A stretch of 64,000 nt of DNA. Source: Pseudacidovorax intermedius. Its GTDB lineage: Bacteria > Pseudomonadota > Gammaproteobacteria > Burkholderiales > Burkholderiaceae_C. The notes under the pieces were generated by a model. That model saw only the letters and a list, made by a program, of their open reading frames with translations, had not been told where the DNA came from and made no database searches. The first letter of the stretch is position 1. The number at the start of each line of letters is the position of its first letter. The translations under genes were made by a program, and so were the position numbers. Positions 26,605 through 35,694 of this stretch are shown here, piece after piece. Where the stretch lies: assembly GCF_003350475.1 (NCBI RefSeq), contig NZ_QQAV01000003.1, forward strand, positions 274,063-338,062. The letters are read 5' to 3'.

Positions 26605-26621
26605 ATGAGAACAATTCTCAT
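26605..26621. promoter_or_regulatory. Fur box upstream of the iron-uptake sigma factor
   Basis: ATGAGAA-CAA-TTCTCAT is a perfect 7-3-7 dyad of the kind recognised by the ferric uptake regulator (direct consensus GATAATGATWATCATTATC). It overlaps possible -10 hexamers TAGAAT (26601) and CATAAT (26619). The sigma/anti-sigma/receptor genes downstream are standard Fur targets, which supports the call. Confidence 0.8.
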
Positions 26622-26663
26622 AATCGACGGCTTTGCCGTCCCTGGCGCATCCGAGGGCATGTC

Positions 26664-27176
26664 GTGGCAAGTACCGAGTTCTCGCTTCCTCCGCAAAGCA
26701 TCGAGGGCCTGTATGTCGCCCACCATGGCTGGCTGAAGGGCTGGCTCCGCCGCCGACTGGGTGACTCCTGCATCGCGGCCGATCTGGCGCAGGACACCTT
26801 CGTCAGCATGCTCGCCGCGGGCGCACCTGCGCGCATCGAGGCGCCACGGCCCTTTCTCGCCACAGTCGCGAGGCGGCTGATCGCCCACCGCCACCGCCGG
26901 CAGCGACTCGAAGAGGCCTACCTCGCCCTGCTCGCAGCGCTGCCCGACGAACTCGCACCCTCGGCTGAAGCCCGCTACTTGGCGCTCGAAGCCCTGCGGC
27001 AGGTCGATCAGGCGCTCGATGGCCTGCCCGTGCCGGTGCGTGAGGCCTTCCTGCTGGCCCATCTGGAAGGCCTGAGCTATGCCGACATCGCTGCACGGCT
27101 GCGCGTATCCACCAGTTCCGTCAAGCAGTACCTGTCGCGTGCCAATCGGCACTGCCTGTTCGCGCTGGGGGCCTGA
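26664..27176 (+). CDS. ECF sigma factor, FecI/PvdS type
   Basis: Extracytoplasmic-function sigma factor of 170 residues, iron-starvation type. Region 2: LYVAHHGWLKGWLRRRLGDS and ADLAQDTFVSML. Region 4: VREAFLLAHLEGLSYADIAA and RLRVSTSSVKQYLSRAN. It starts with GTG; no in-frame ATG lies near. By analogy with FecI it directs transcription of the TonB receptor gene when FecR relays binding of ferric siderophore. The Fur box sits 43 bp upstream. Confidence 0.92.
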   Translation: MASTEFSLPPQSIEGLYVAHHGWLKGWLRRRLGDSCIAADLAQDTFVSMLAAGAPARIEAPRPFLATVARRLIAHRHRRQRLEEAYLALLAALPDELAPSAEARYLALEALRQVDQALDGLPVPVREAFLLAHLEGLSYADIAARLRVSTSSVKQYLSRANRHCLFALGA

Positions 27177-27191
27177 GCCGACCACCGTCCC

Positions 27192-28226
27192 ATGATCTCG
27201 CCGACGACCCGCCCGCCTGCAGGCCGGCCGGCTCCGCAGGCCGGCGGGCGCGCCCTCGACCCGGCCATCGCCGACCAAGCCGCCGATTGGCTGACCCTGT
27301 TCATGTCCGGCGAAGCCAGCGACCATGACCGCCAGCGCTGGTCCCGTTGGCGCAGCGCGCACCCCGACCATGATCGGGCCTGGCGGCACATCGAGGAAGT
27401 CACGGGCCGCCTGCGGGACATGGACAGCCGCACGGCCTATCCGGTCCTGTCACCCTATGCGGACGCCTCGCGCCCACCGCCGCGGCGCCGCGCTGCGTTG
27501 CGCGCCCTGCTGTGGGGTGGTGTCGCGGGCGCGGCGGGCCTGCTGGCGGCCCGCACACCGCTCGCCGAGCGGCTGGCCGCCGACTACCGCACGGGCATTG
27601 GTGAACGCCGCACCGTCATGCTGGCCGACGGCACGGCGCTCACGCTCAACACGGCCAGCGCCGTCGACCTGCGTTTCGACGGCAGGCAGCGCCTGCTTCT
27701 TCTTCGCGCCGGTGAGGTGCTGATTGCCACCGGCCACGCCGCCAGCGCGATTGGCAGCGAGCTGCCCCCCTTCGTCGTCGCCTCCGCCGACGGCCGCATC
27801 CGCGCCCTCGGTACCCGCTTCACGGTGCGCCAACATGCGCAAGGGACGGAGGTCACCGTGCTCGAGAGCGCCGTCGAGATCGCACCCTTCGACCTGCCGC
27901 CCGGCACCCGCGTGCTGGAGGCGGGCCAGCGTCTGCGCTTCACCCGCGCCGCGATCGGCCCCCCGCAGCCGGCCAGCGACGCCCTCCCGGCCTGGTCGCG
28001 CGGGCAACTGGTGGCGGACAACATGCGCCTGGACGACTTCCTCGAAGAACTCGGCCGCTACCGGCCCGGCCTGCTCCGCTGCGCGCCCGAGGTGGCCGGC
28101 CTGCGCCTGTCGGGCGTGTTCCCAGTGCAAGACACCGACCGCGTCCTCGCCACGCTGCCCAGCGTGCTGCCGGTTGAGGTGGCGCAGCGCACCCGCTTCT
28201 GGGTGACGGTGGAAGCCGCGCCGTAG
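27192..28226 (+). CDS. FecR-family anti-sigma regulator
   Basis: Inner-membrane regulator of 344 residues. The N-terminal DUF4880 part contains DQAADWLTLFMSGEASDHDR and DHDRAWRHIEEV, which binds the sigma factor. One membrane span follows (ALLWGGVAGAAGLLA, near residue 115). The periplasmic FecR domain has RTVMLADGTALTLNTASAVD and IRALGTRFTVRQ. The C-terminal end contacts the receptor STN domain (family knowledge). It follows the sigma gene by 15 bp, forming the usual FecI-FecR-receptor unit. Confidence 0.92.
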   Translation: MISPTTRPPAGRPAPQAGGRALDPAIADQAADWLTLFMSGEASDHDRQRWSRWRSAHPDHDRAWRHIEEVTGRLRDMDSRTAYPVLSPYADASRPPPRRRAALRALLWGGVAGAAGLLAARTPLAERLAADYRTGIGERRTVMLADGTALTLNTASAVDLRFDGRQRLLLLRAGEVLIATGHAASAIGSELPPFVVASADGRIRALGTRFTVRQHAQGTEVTVLESAVEIAPFDLPPGTRVLEAGQRLRFTRAAIGPPQPASDALPAWSRGQLVADNMRLDDFLEELGRYRPGLLRCAPEVAGLRLSGVFPVQDTDRVLATLPSVLPVEVAQRTRFWVTVEAAP

Positions 28227-28402
28227 ACGCCAGCGATCCCGGCGCGCCCGACCCCGGCTCGGCACCTGCCGGCCCTCCGCTGCCCGGCAGAGCAGCGGTC
28301 CACCCCGTCCTCAGCACTTTTTTTGCGGCACCTCTGCCCGATCCGCCGTTTCGCGGCACCCACCAGGGAAAGCACTTCCGTCCACTTCCCGAGGGAACAC
28401 CC

Positions 28403-30925
28403 ATGCGCGCAAAAAGCCTCCAACACCAGCGTCCCAAGCGTACGCCGGACCGCCGATCCATTCCCCGCCCAGCCGTCGCGGCCGCCTGGCTCACGCTGGA
28501 CTGCCTGATCCTGGCCTCGCTGTCGGTGCATGTGCGGGCCCAGGCTCCGTCCGCACAGGCCGTCTCGGCCAGCCCATATGCCTTCGACATCCCGGCAGGT
28601 CCGCTGGCCCCGGCCTTGCACCAGCTCGCCAGCACGGCCGACATCCTGCTCAGCTTCACGCCGGAACAGACCCAGGGCCGGCAGACCCCGGGCCTGCGCG
28701 GACGCCACACCGTGGACGCCGCGCTGCAGGCCCTGCTGGCCGGCACCGGCCTGCGCGCGGCACGGCTGGACAACGGTGCCTACGTCCTGCGTCCGCAGGC
28801 CACGCCCGCCGACCCCGGCGCCGCTGGCCAGATCGCACCGCAGCCAGCGGCAGCCCTCCCGGCCGTGACCGTGGTGGGAGATGGCGACGCCGCGACCGGA
28901 CCGGTGCGCGGCTATCTCGCCCGCCGAAGCGCAGCCGGCAGCAAGACCGACACGGCCATCGTCGAGACACCGCAATCGCTGTCGGTCGTCACCGCCGAGC
29001 GCATCGAGGCCATCGGCGCCGCCAGCGTGCGCGACGCGCTGGGCTACACGCCCGGCATCAACATCTCGCCCTACGGCGCCGACTCGCGCTACGACTGGAT
29101 CAGCATCCGCGGCTTCGATGCCTACAGCCCGGGCTTCTACCAGGACGGCCTGCCACTGCGCAACGCCAACACCTTCGCCGTCTGGAAGGTCGAGCCCTAC
29201 GGCACGGAACGCATCGACGTGCTGCGTGGACCGGCGTCGGTGCTCTACGGCCAGGCCAGTCCGGGCGGTGTGGTCGACGTGGTGAGCAAGCTGCCCACGG
29301 CCTTGCCGGTGCGCGAGCTGCAGATGCAGGTGGGCAGCCACGGTCACAAGCAGATCGCCGGGGACTTCTCGGGCCAGCTCGACGCCGAGGGCCAGGTGCG
29401 CTATCGCGTCGTCGGCCTGCTGCGCGACGCGCGGATGCCGACCGGCGACAAGGACGACGACCGCACGTACCTCGCGCCGTCGCTCACATGGCGGCTGTCG
29501 GGCGACACCTCGCTCACCCTGTATGCGCAACTCATGCGCAACCGCGCCGGCGTGTACACCCGCATCCGGCCCATCGAGGGCTCGCTGATACCCACGCCGG
29601 TGGGCAGCCGCATTCCGAGCGCGCTCGACACCGGCAATCGCCACTTCGACCGCTTCGACCAGGACCAGACGCTGGTCGGCTACCAGTTCGAACACCGGCT
29701 GAACGACACCTTCACCTTCCGCCAGAACCTGCGCGCAGGCCACATGAAGCTCGACTATGCGGGGCTGCAGGCACCACGCTTCGTCACGACCGACCCCGAG
29801 CAGCCGCTGGACCCGGCCAATTACCGCCTGCTCAGCCGCACGCTCTTCGGCAGCCGCGAGTCGGCCCGCAGCCTGAGCCTTGACAACCAGTTGCAGGCCG
29901 ACCTGCGCGCCGGCGATTGGCAGCACACGCTGCTGGTGGGACTGGACCATCAGCGCAGCCGCTTCGAGGCACGCACCTTCAGCGGCGGCAGTGCGCCGCT
30001 GCTGGACATCGCGGCGCCCGTCTACCCCAACGGACCGTTCGAGATTCCCGACCCCTATGCCGTCGACAGCACGCGCCTGCAGCAGACAGGCCTGTACCTG
30101 CAGGACCAGATCAAGTGGGGCGAGCGCTGGCAGCTCACGCTGGGCGGCCGCTACGACCAGGCGCGCACAGAAAACTTCGACCGTCTGGGTGGCGCATCCT
30201 CGCGCGTGGCCGACCACCGGTTCACCAAGCGCGCGGGGCTGGTGTACCTGGCGCCCAACGGGCTCGCACCCTACGCGAGTTACACCGAGTCGTTCAACCC
30301 GAACCCGGCGCTCAACCCGCTGACCCGCCAGCCCTTCGAGCCCGAGACCGGCCGGCAATACGAAGCGGGCCTGCGCTACCAGCCACCCGGCTCGCGCAGC
30401 CTCTACAGCGCGGCCGTGTTCGACCTGCGGCGGCGCAACTACATCACCTTCGATCCGGACTTCGTGCCCTACCAGACCGGGGAGATCTCCACGCGTGGCC
30501 TGGAACTGGAGGCCACCACGCAGCCGATGCCGCACATGAACCTCACCGCGGCCTACAGCTACACGCCGCGCGCCATCGTCACGGCCAGCGCCAACCCCGA
30601 GCAGATCGGCAGGCAGGCGCTGGCCGTACCGCGCAACCAGCTGTCGGGCTGGATCGACTACCGTTTCGCCAACGGCCTGAAGGTGGGCATCGGGGCGCGC
30701 CACACCGGCTCGACCTACGGCAACGGCGGGCGCACGCCCGTCAAGGTGCCGGCCTATACCCTGGTCGACCTGCTGCTGGCCTACGACATCGACCGCTGGA
30801 GCCTGGCGCTCAACGTGCGCAACCTGACCAACCGGACGTACCTGAGCAATTGCGACAGCACTGCGCAGACGTGCTACTACGGCGACCAGCGCCGCGTGGT
30901 CGCCACCGCCACCTACCGCTGGTGA
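28403..30925 (+). CDS. TonB-dependent ferric-siderophore receptor with signalling (STN) domain
   Basis: Outer-membrane transducer of 840 residues. Signal peptide ends near VHVRAQA (about residue 47). The STN domain (about 60-130) contains LAPALHQLASTADILLSF and VDAALQALLAGTGLRA and talks to FecR. The plug (about 170-290) has VETPQSLSVVTAERIEAIGA and GFDAYSPGFYQDGLP, with RGPASVLYGQASPGGVVDVV. The barrel runs to a terminal YRW. The plug sequence resembles hydroxamate (ferrichrome/ferrioxamine) receptors; the ligand is an inference. ATG after GAGGGAACACCC. Confidence 0.93.
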   Translation: MRAKSLQHQRPKRTPDRRSIPRPAVAAAWLTLDCLILASLSVHVRAQAPSAQAVSASPYAFDIPAGPLAPALHQLASTADILLSFTPEQTQGRQTPGLRGRHTVDAALQALLAGTGLRAARLDNGAYVLRPQATPADPGAAGQIAPQPAAALPAVTVVGDGDAATGPVRGYLARRSAAGSKTDTAIVETPQSLSVVTAERIEAIGAASVRDALGYTPGINISPYGADSRYDWISIRGFDAYSPGFYQDGLPLRNANTFAVWKVEPYGTERIDVLRGPASVLYGQASPGGVVDVVSKLPTALPVRELQMQVGSHGHKQIAGDFSGQLDAEGQVRYRVVGLLRDARMPTGDKDDDRTYLAPSLTWRLSGDTSLTLYAQLMRNRAGVYTRIRPIEGSLIPTPVGSRIPSALDTGNRHFDRFDQDQTLVGYQFEHRLNDTFTFRQNLRAGHMKLDYAGLQAPRFVTTDPEQPLDPANYRLLSRTLFGSRESARSLSLDNQLQADLRAGDWQHTLLVGLDHQRSRFEARTFSGGSAPLLDIAAPVYPNGPFEIPDPYAVDSTRLQQTGLYLQDQIKWGERWQLTLGGRYDQARTENFDRLGGASSRVADHRFTKRAGLVYLAPNGLAPYASYTESFNPNPALNPLTRQPFEPETGRQYEAGLRYQPPGSRSLYSAAVFDLRRRNYITFDPDFVPYQTGEISTRGLELEATTQPMPHMNLTAAYSYTPRAIVTASANPEQIGRQALAVPRNQLSGWIDYRFANGLKVGIGARHTGSTYGNGGRTPVKVPAYTLVDLLLAYDIDRWSLALNVRNLTNRTYLSNCDSTAQTCYYGDQRRVVATATYRW

Positions 30926-30940
30926 ACGAGGGCCGCAGGC

Positions 30941-32329
30941 TCAGCCCACCGCGTCCGACATGCGGGCCTGGGCCTGGGCCTCGTCGGCGTCGGTGAGCAT
31001 CACGCGGAAGACGCTGCCGCGGCCGACGCGGGAGCGCACGCTCACCGCATGGCCCAGGGCATGCGACAGGCGCGCGACGATGGCCAGGCCCAGGCCGAAG
31101 CCGTCGGAGGTGCCGGCGTCGTGGTCGGCCACCTTGTAGAACTCCAGGAAGACGTCGCGCAGGTGCTCGCGCGGGATGCCGATACCGGTGTCCCACACCT
31201 CCACCCGCAGTCCCTCGCGGGTCTGACGCGCCGCCAGCAGGATGCCGCCCTCGTGCGTGTACTTGATGGCGTTGGACAGCAGGTTGCCCAGCATGCGCCG
31301 CACCCGCACCGGGTCGGTCAGCACCGTGCCGGGCACCATGTGCACCCGGAAGCGCAGGCCCTTGGCCTCGGCCACCGGGCGGTACTGCAGCTCCAGGTCG
31401 CGCAGCAGCTGCACCACGTCCACCCGCTCGATGTGCAGCCGCACCTGGCCCGAATCGATGCGCGCCAGGTCGAACAGCGAGTCGAACAGCACGTTCACCG
31501 CCTGCGTGGCGCCCGAGATCTTGGGCGCGATCTCGTGCACCAGCTCCGGCTCGTTGCGCAGCCAGTCGGCGTACAGCGACAGCGCCAGCACCGGCTGGCG
31601 CATGTCGTGCGCCGCGCTGGCCAGGAAGCGGTTCTTCATCGCCACCGCCGAGACGGCCGCCTGCCGCTGCTGGGTGAGCGAGGCGATCAGGATCTTGTTG
31701 TGGAAGAGCAGCTCGAAGCTGTTGCGTGCCGTCTCGTAGATGCGCCGGCCCGCGTGCAGCAGCAGCCACCAGTGCAGCGCCGGCAGCAGCACGAAGGGCA
31801 GCCCGAACTGCAGGCCCTCGATGCCCACCTCCGCCACCCGGATGCCCATGCACAGCAGCATGGTGATGAACAGCGACGCCATGTAGCGCCGCAGCACCGG
31901 CGGATGCAGCGCGATGCTGACCACGGGGAAGGTGGCCGCCCCCGCCACGATGAACCAGCAGATGAACTGGTTGACCAGCGGTGTGCGCTCGAAGAAAAGG
32001 TACGCCGACATGCCCCAGACCACGCCGCTGGCGCCCCAGAGATGCCGGTACCGGTGGACGAAATGCTCCTGCGCATCGGCGTCGCGGCCTTCGTAGCGCA
32101 GCCGGTAGAGGTGCTCGAAGCGCACCCGCGCGAGCGAGACGCAGACCACCAGGAACACCCAGAGCGAGGCGACCCACCAGGGCAGGTCGCGCCAGCTCAG
32201 GGCCACGATGACGGGCGTGAGCACCGCCGCCAGGATGTAGTTGCCCCGGGCGGCCCGCATGAGCGAGCGCACCAGTTCGCCGCGGACCCAGCGGTCCGCC
32301 TCATCGCCGGAAACGGGTGACGGCGTCAT
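30941..32329 (-). CDS. Membrane sensor histidine kinase
   Basis: A 462-residue kinase. Residues 20-210 hold about five or six hydrophobic spans (YILAAVLTPVIVALSW; FICWFIVAGAATFPVVSIAL; MASLFITMLLCMGI). A linker helix leads to the HisKA box FLASAAHDMRQPVLALSLYA with the unusual His-Asp-Met-Arg-Gln-Pro sequence, then HATPase motifs NLLSNAIKYT, DTGIGIP and GFGLGLAIV. The frame is open to 32584, but a minus-strand terminator at 32401-32427 lies inside that extension, so the start must be 32383 or 32329; the latter leaves room for a promoter. Likely partner: the LuxR-type regulator at 25958. Confidence 0.85.
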   Translation of the reverse strand: MTPSPVSGDEADRWVRGELVRSLMRAARGNYILAAVLTPVIVALSWRDLPWWVASLWVFLVVCVSLARVRFEHLYRLRYEGRDADAQEHFVHRYRHLWGASGVVWGMSAYLFFERTPLVNQFICWFIVAGAATFPVVSIALHPPVLRRYMASLFITMLLCMGIRVAEVGIEGLQFGLPFVLLPALHWWLLLHAGRRIYETARNSFELLFHNKILIASLTQQRQAAVSAVAMKNRFLASAAHDMRQPVLALSLYADWLRNEPELVHEIAPKISGATQAVNVLFDSLFDLARIDSGQVRLHIERVDVVQLLRDLELQYRPVAEAKGLRFRVHMVPGTVLTDPVRVRRMLGNLLSNAIKYTHEGGILLAARQTREGLRVEVWDTGIGIPREHLRDVFLEFYKVADHDAGTSDGFGLGLAIVARLSHALGHAVSVRSRVGRGSVFRVMLTDADEAQAQARMSDAVG

Positions 32330-32400
32330 TCCCACGAGCGAGGAATGACGCCATCCGCCGAACGACGTCACCGGAGCATCCATGCGCTGCTGTTGGCCCA

Positions 32401-32427
32401 GAAAGAAAAAAGCCCCGTCGAGGGGCC
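32401..32427 (-). terminator. Rho-independent terminator of the che operon
   Basis: Read on the minus strand: GCCCC-TCGAC-GGGGC hairpin followed at once by TTTTTTCTTTCT. This is a canonical intrinsic terminator. It lies 138 bp past the cheB stop, after an R2-like repeat, and just ahead of the sensor kinase gene on the same strand, so it separates the two units. Confidence 0.85.
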
Positions 32428-32437
32428 TCGAAGGCAC

Positions 32438-32510
32438 CGCCGGAACCGGCTTCGCCCGGCCGGTCGGTACCTCCCGCATCGCCTCGCGGGGGTCGCGCGG
32501 CGCGGGCGCT
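32438..32510. repeat. Diverged R2-like repeat after cheB
   Basis: CCGGAACCGGCTTCGCCCGG matches the R2 core with a few changes, followed by GGTCGGTACCTCCCGCATCG and a GC-rich tail as in the other copies. It fills the gap between the cheB stop and the terminator. Confidence 0.5.
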
Positions 32511-32564
32511 AATGTAGCACCGCCCCAGGGACCCGCCGGACGTGGCGCGGGCCCGGGCGCATCC

Positions 32565-33692
32565 CTACGCCGCCGCATCGGCATCGCCGAGGTCCTGCAT
32601 CAGCGCCTCGCCCAGTTGCGCCAGCGGCAGCACCCGGCCTGCCGCACCCAGCGCGATGGCCTCGCGGGGCATGCCGAAGACGACGCAGCTGGCCTCGTCC
32701 TGCGCATAGGTCAGGGCGCCGGCGCGGCGCAGCGCCAGCAGGCCGGCGGCGCCGTCGCGGCCCATGCCGGTCATCAGCACGCCGCAGGCGCGCCGGCCCA
32801 GCAGCCGGGCGGCGCTGTCGAAGAGCACGTCGACCGACGGCCGGTGCCGGTTGACCGGCGACGTCGCGAGCAGCGCCGCCTCCAACCGGCCCTGCTCGCC
32901 GCGCCGGACGGCCAGATGGTGGCTGCCCGGCGCGATGAGCGCCTGCCCGGCCCGCAGCGGCTCGCCGTCGCAGGCCTCGGCGACGCGCAGCGGCAGGTGG
33001 CGGTCCAGCCGGTCGGCAAAGCTGCGGGTGAAGCCGGCCGGCATGTGCTGCACCACCAGGACGGGCGGACAGTGCGGCGGCAGCTGGGCCAGGAACTGCA
33101 GCAAGGCCTCGGTGCCGCCGGTCGAGGCGCCGGCGACGATGACCCGCTCGCCCCGCCACGCCCGGCGCCCGGGCGGTGCCGCCGGGCCGGGCCCACGATC
33201 GGCGCCCGCCGCCGCGCCGTCGTCGGCACGGACGGTGGCCGCTGCCGACCGCGCACGCGCCGTCTCGGCCGCGCGCGCGGCCCGCGCTTCCTGCACCGCC
33301 TGGCGCAAGGCCTGGCAGATGGCATCGCCGTCGTCGCGCAGGCCCTGCGCCACGCCCAGGCGCGGCTTGGGCAGCACGCCGCAGGCGCCCAGCGCGCGGG
33401 CCTGCCGCGCGACCTGCACCTCGGCCTCGGTGGGCGTAGCCACGATCAGCACCGGCAGCGGCGGCCCGCCGGCCAGCTCGCGCAGGAAGTCCAGCCCGTT
33501 CATGCCCGGCAGCTGGATGTCCAGCGTCAGCGCGTCGGGCGCCAGCGCCACGATGCGCGACCGGGCCGCGGCGGCGTCGCCGGCGGTGCCCACGGCCTGC
33601 ATGTCGGGCTGCGCATCGATGATGGCGCACAGCACCTGGCGCACCAGCGCCGAATCGTCCACCACCAGGATGCGCAGGCGCTCGTCCGGCAT
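32565..33692 (-). CDS. cheB: Chemotaxis response regulator / protein-glutamate methylesterase CheB
   Basis: Demethylates and deamidates MCPs when phosphorylated by CheA. The 375-residue chain has an N-terminal receiver (LRILVVDDSALVRQVLCAII; phospho-Asp in LTLDIQLPGMNG), a long alanine/arginine-rich linker (about 130-190) and the methylesterase domain with catalytic Ser in GASTGGTEALL, His in VVQHMPAGF and Asp in TGMGRDGAAG. Its ATG shares one base with the cheD stop (TGATG). Last gene of the operon. Confidence 0.95.
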   Translation of the reverse strand: MPDERLRILVVDDSALVRQVLCAIIDAQPDMQAVGTAGDAAAARSRIVALAPDALTLDIQLPGMNGLDFLRELAGGPPLPVLIVATPTEAEVQVARQARALGACGVLPKPRLGVAQGLRDDGDAICQALRQAVQEARAARAAETARARSAAATVRADDGAAAGADRGPGPAAPPGRRAWRGERVIVAGASTGGTEALLQFLAQLPPHCPPVLVVQHMPAGFTRSFADRLDRHLPLRVAEACDGEPLRAGQALIAPGSHHLAVRRGEQGRLEAALLATSPVNRHRPSVDVLFDSAARLLGRRACGVLMTGMGRDGAAGLLALRRAGALTYAQDEASCVVFGMPREAIALGAAGRVLPLAQLGEALMQDLGDADAAA

Positions 33693-34303
33693 CAGTCGAA
33701 GAGCTCGATGGCACCGGCCACCGGCGTGCGGGCCAGGCTGGCCTGGTAGGACTGCTCGCGGCAGGCGACGCTGGCCGGCAGCGCCTCGTTCAGCCGCTTG
33801 ACGCGGGCTTCGCCGGTGCGGGGAAAGTACGCCACCTTGCGCGGGCAGGTGTCGGCCAGGTCCTGCGCCCGCACCGGGATGCGTTCGGTCGCCAGGAAGT
33901 CGAGCACGAAGCGGGCGTTGCGGTGGCCGATGTTGACCTGGTTCATGCCGGGGATCACGTTGGCGCCGCCGAACACCTTGGCCTCCAGCCGGTTGCGGCG
34001 GGCGCCCAGCTTCACCAGCTGGTTGATCAGCACCTCCATGGCATAGCTGCCGTAGCGCGCCGGGGCGGAATCGGCCGGCCCGGTGGCGGGCCCGGCATCG
34101 GGCAGCATGAAGTGGTTCATGCCGCCCACCCCGCGTTCGGCGTCGCGGATGCAGGCGGCCACGCACGAGCCCAGCACGGTGACGAGCACCAGGTCCTCGG
34201 CGGTGGCATGGAACTCGCCGGGCAGCACGCGCACGCCGCGGCGGCCGAAGACGGTCTCGTAGTGCAGCGTACCGCTGCCGGCCGGATGCAGGTCCAGGCT
34301 CAT
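33692..34303 (-). CDS. cheD: Chemoreceptor glutamine deamidase CheD
   Basis: Deamidates specific glutamines in MCPs to create methylation sites; in some bacteria it also binds CheC. The 203-residue protein has the catalytic Cys and His in VTVLGSCVAACIRD and GGMNHFMLP, and the conserved FGGANVIPGM and NIGHRNARFVLDFL segments. It lies between cheR and cheB in the minus-strand operon. Because a CheX/CheC-like gene occurs in the same operon, a CheC-CheD style interaction is conceivable (inference). Confidence 0.94.
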   Translation of the reverse strand: MSLDLHPAGSGTLHYETVFGRRGVRVLPGEFHATAEDLVLVTVLGSCVAACIRDAERGVGGMNHFMLPDAGPATGPADSAPARYGSYAMEVLINQLVKLGARRNRLEAKVFGGANVIPGMNQVNIGHRNARFVLDFLATERIPVRAQDLADTCPRKVAYFPRTGEARVKRLNEALPASVACREQSYQASLARTPVAGAIELFD

Positions 34304-34346
34304 CGGGGGGCTCCGGCGCGGGCGGCGGGCCGGACGGCTGCGCGTC

Positions 34347-35213
34347 TCACGGCCCCGCCTTCACGCGCTCGTACACGGTCTGCGCCCGCAGCCGGAACAG
34401 GTCCGAGGCGAACAGCAGGCTTTCCGAATGGCCGACGAAGAGCAGCCCGTCGGGCTCCAGCAGGCGGGCGAGCTTGCGCAGCACCTGGTATTGCGTGGGC
34501 TTGTCGAAATAGATCATGACGTTGCGGCAGAAGATGGCGTCGAAGGGCGCCAGCGCGGGCCAGTCGGGTGCCAGCAGGTTCAGCGGTCGGAAGGCCAGCA
34601 GGGCCCGCAGCTCGGGCCGCACGCGCACCCGGCCCGCGTTGGCGCCGGTGCCGCGCAGGAAGTGACGCTGCAGCTGCTCGGGCGGCAGGCGCTCCACCCG
34701 CTCCTGGTCGTAGACGCCGGCCTCGGCCGTCGCCAGCACGCGGGTGTCCAGGTCGGTCGCCAGGATCTCCAGCGGCGGACTGGGGCTGGCCCACTCCTGC
34801 GCGGCGGCCATGGCAATGGAATACGGCTCCTCGCCGGTGGAGGCGGCGCAGCTCCACACGCGCAGCGCCCGCTGCCGCCGCAGGCCGCGCAGGTGGCGCA
34901 TCAGCACCGGAAAGTGGTGCGGCTCGCGGAAGAAGGCCGTGAGGTTGGTGGTCAGCGCGTTGACGAACTGCTCCCACTCGGGCTGGGCGGCATCGCCTTC
35001 CAGCGCGTCCAGGTAGTCGCGAAAGCGCCCGATGCCGCAGCTGCGCAGCCGCCGCGACAGCCGGCTGTAGACCATCGCCTCCTTGCTCTCGGCCAGGGCG
35101 ATGCCGGCACGCGCGTGGATCAGGCGGCGCACGCGATCGAAGTCGGCCGGGCCGTAGTCGAACTCGCGTGCGGACACGGTCGGCGCATGCATGGCGGCGG
35201 CGGAATTGCTCAC
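34347..35213 (-). CDS. cheR: Chemotaxis protein methyltransferase CheR
   Basis: S-adenosylmethionine-dependent methylation of MCP glutamates. 288 residues from the GTG at 35213, which overlaps the cheW stop as GTGA; an in-frame ATG at 35192 would give 281. N-terminal helical domain (FDRVRRLIHARAGIALAESK; NALTTNLTAFFREPHHFPVL), SAM site VWSCAASTGEEPYSIAMA, and FDAIFCRNVMIYFDKPTQ. The beta-subdomain that can hold receptor pentapeptides is present. One MCP of this operon ends in GWESF, a matching tether. Confidence 0.94.
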   Translation of the reverse strand: MSNSAAAMHAPTVSAREFDYGPADFDRVRRLIHARAGIALAESKEAMVYSRLSRRLRSCGIGRFRDYLDALEGDAAQPEWEQFVNALTTNLTAFFREPHHFPVLMRHLRGLRRQRALRVWSCAASTGEEPYSIAMAAAQEWASPSPPLEILATDLDTRVLATAEAGVYDQERVERLPPEQLQRHFLRGTGANAGRVRVRPELRALLAFRPLNLLAPDWPALAPFDAIFCRNVMIYFDKPTQYQVLRKLARLLEPDGLLFVGHSESLLFASDLFRLRAQTVYERVKAGP

Positions 35214-35686
35214 TGCGCCACGTGGGCCAGCAGCGCCTCCAGGTCCAGCAGCATGACCATGCGGTCCTGCAGCGTGGCCAGGCCGGTGATGCACGACAGG
35301 TCGACCGCGGCCATGTCGGGCCGGGGCTGCACCTGCTCGGCCGCGAGCGTGACCACCTCCGAGACGCCGTCCACCACCATGCCGATGACCTTGGCCCCGA
35401 CGTTGACGATGATGACGGCGGTGAAGCGGTCGCAGTCGGCCTGCGGCAGGCCGAAGCGCAGCCGCAGGTCCACGATGGGCACGATGGCGCCGCGCAGGTT
35501 GATCACGCCGCGCACCGCCGGATCGGCCTGCGGGATGCGGGTGACCGGCTCGTAGCTGCGGATCTCCTGCACCTTGAGGATGTCGATGCCGTAGTGCTCG
35601 GTGTCGAGCCGGAAGGTGAGGATGCCGGTCTGCGCCATCTGGGCGGCGAGTTCGGCGGCGGGAATGGCGGGTTCGGCAGCGCGCAT
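35210..35686 (-). CDS. cheW: Chemotaxis coupling protein CheW
   Basis: Scaffold that connects MCPs to CheA. 158 residues: TFRLDTEHYGIDILKVQEIR, VTRIPQADPAVRGVINLRGA and IVPIVDLRLRFGL are the canonical CheW motifs. The N-terminal 20 residues are alanine-rich. It starts 8 bp after the cheA stop and overlaps cheR by 4 bases. Confidence 0.95.
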   Translation of the reverse strand: MRAAEPAIPAAELAAQMAQTGILTFRLDTEHYGIDILKVQEIRSYEPVTRIPQADPAVRGVINLRGAIVPIVDLRLRFGLPQADCDRFTAVIIVNVGAKVIGMVVDGVSEVVTLAAEQVQPRPDMAAVDLSCITGLATLQDRMVMLLDLEALLAHVAQ

Positions 35687-35694
35687 GAGGAGCC

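Noticed and set aside
28277-28324. Hairpin CCGCTGC/GCAGCGG followed by a T7 run between fecR and the receptor gene, as a terminator or attenuator
   Set aside because: The T run begins about 20 bases after the stem, too far for an intrinsic terminator.
28058-30703. An 881-codon minus-strand open frame opposite fecR and the TonB receptor
   Set aside because: It lies antisense to recognisable STN, plug and barrel sequence; the translation is compositionally odd and matches no family.
32330-32584. N-terminal extension of the sensor kinase up to 32584
   Set aside because: A strong minus-strand terminator at 32401-32427 and an R2-like repeat lie inside the extension, and the translation is Arg/Pro-rich with no domain.
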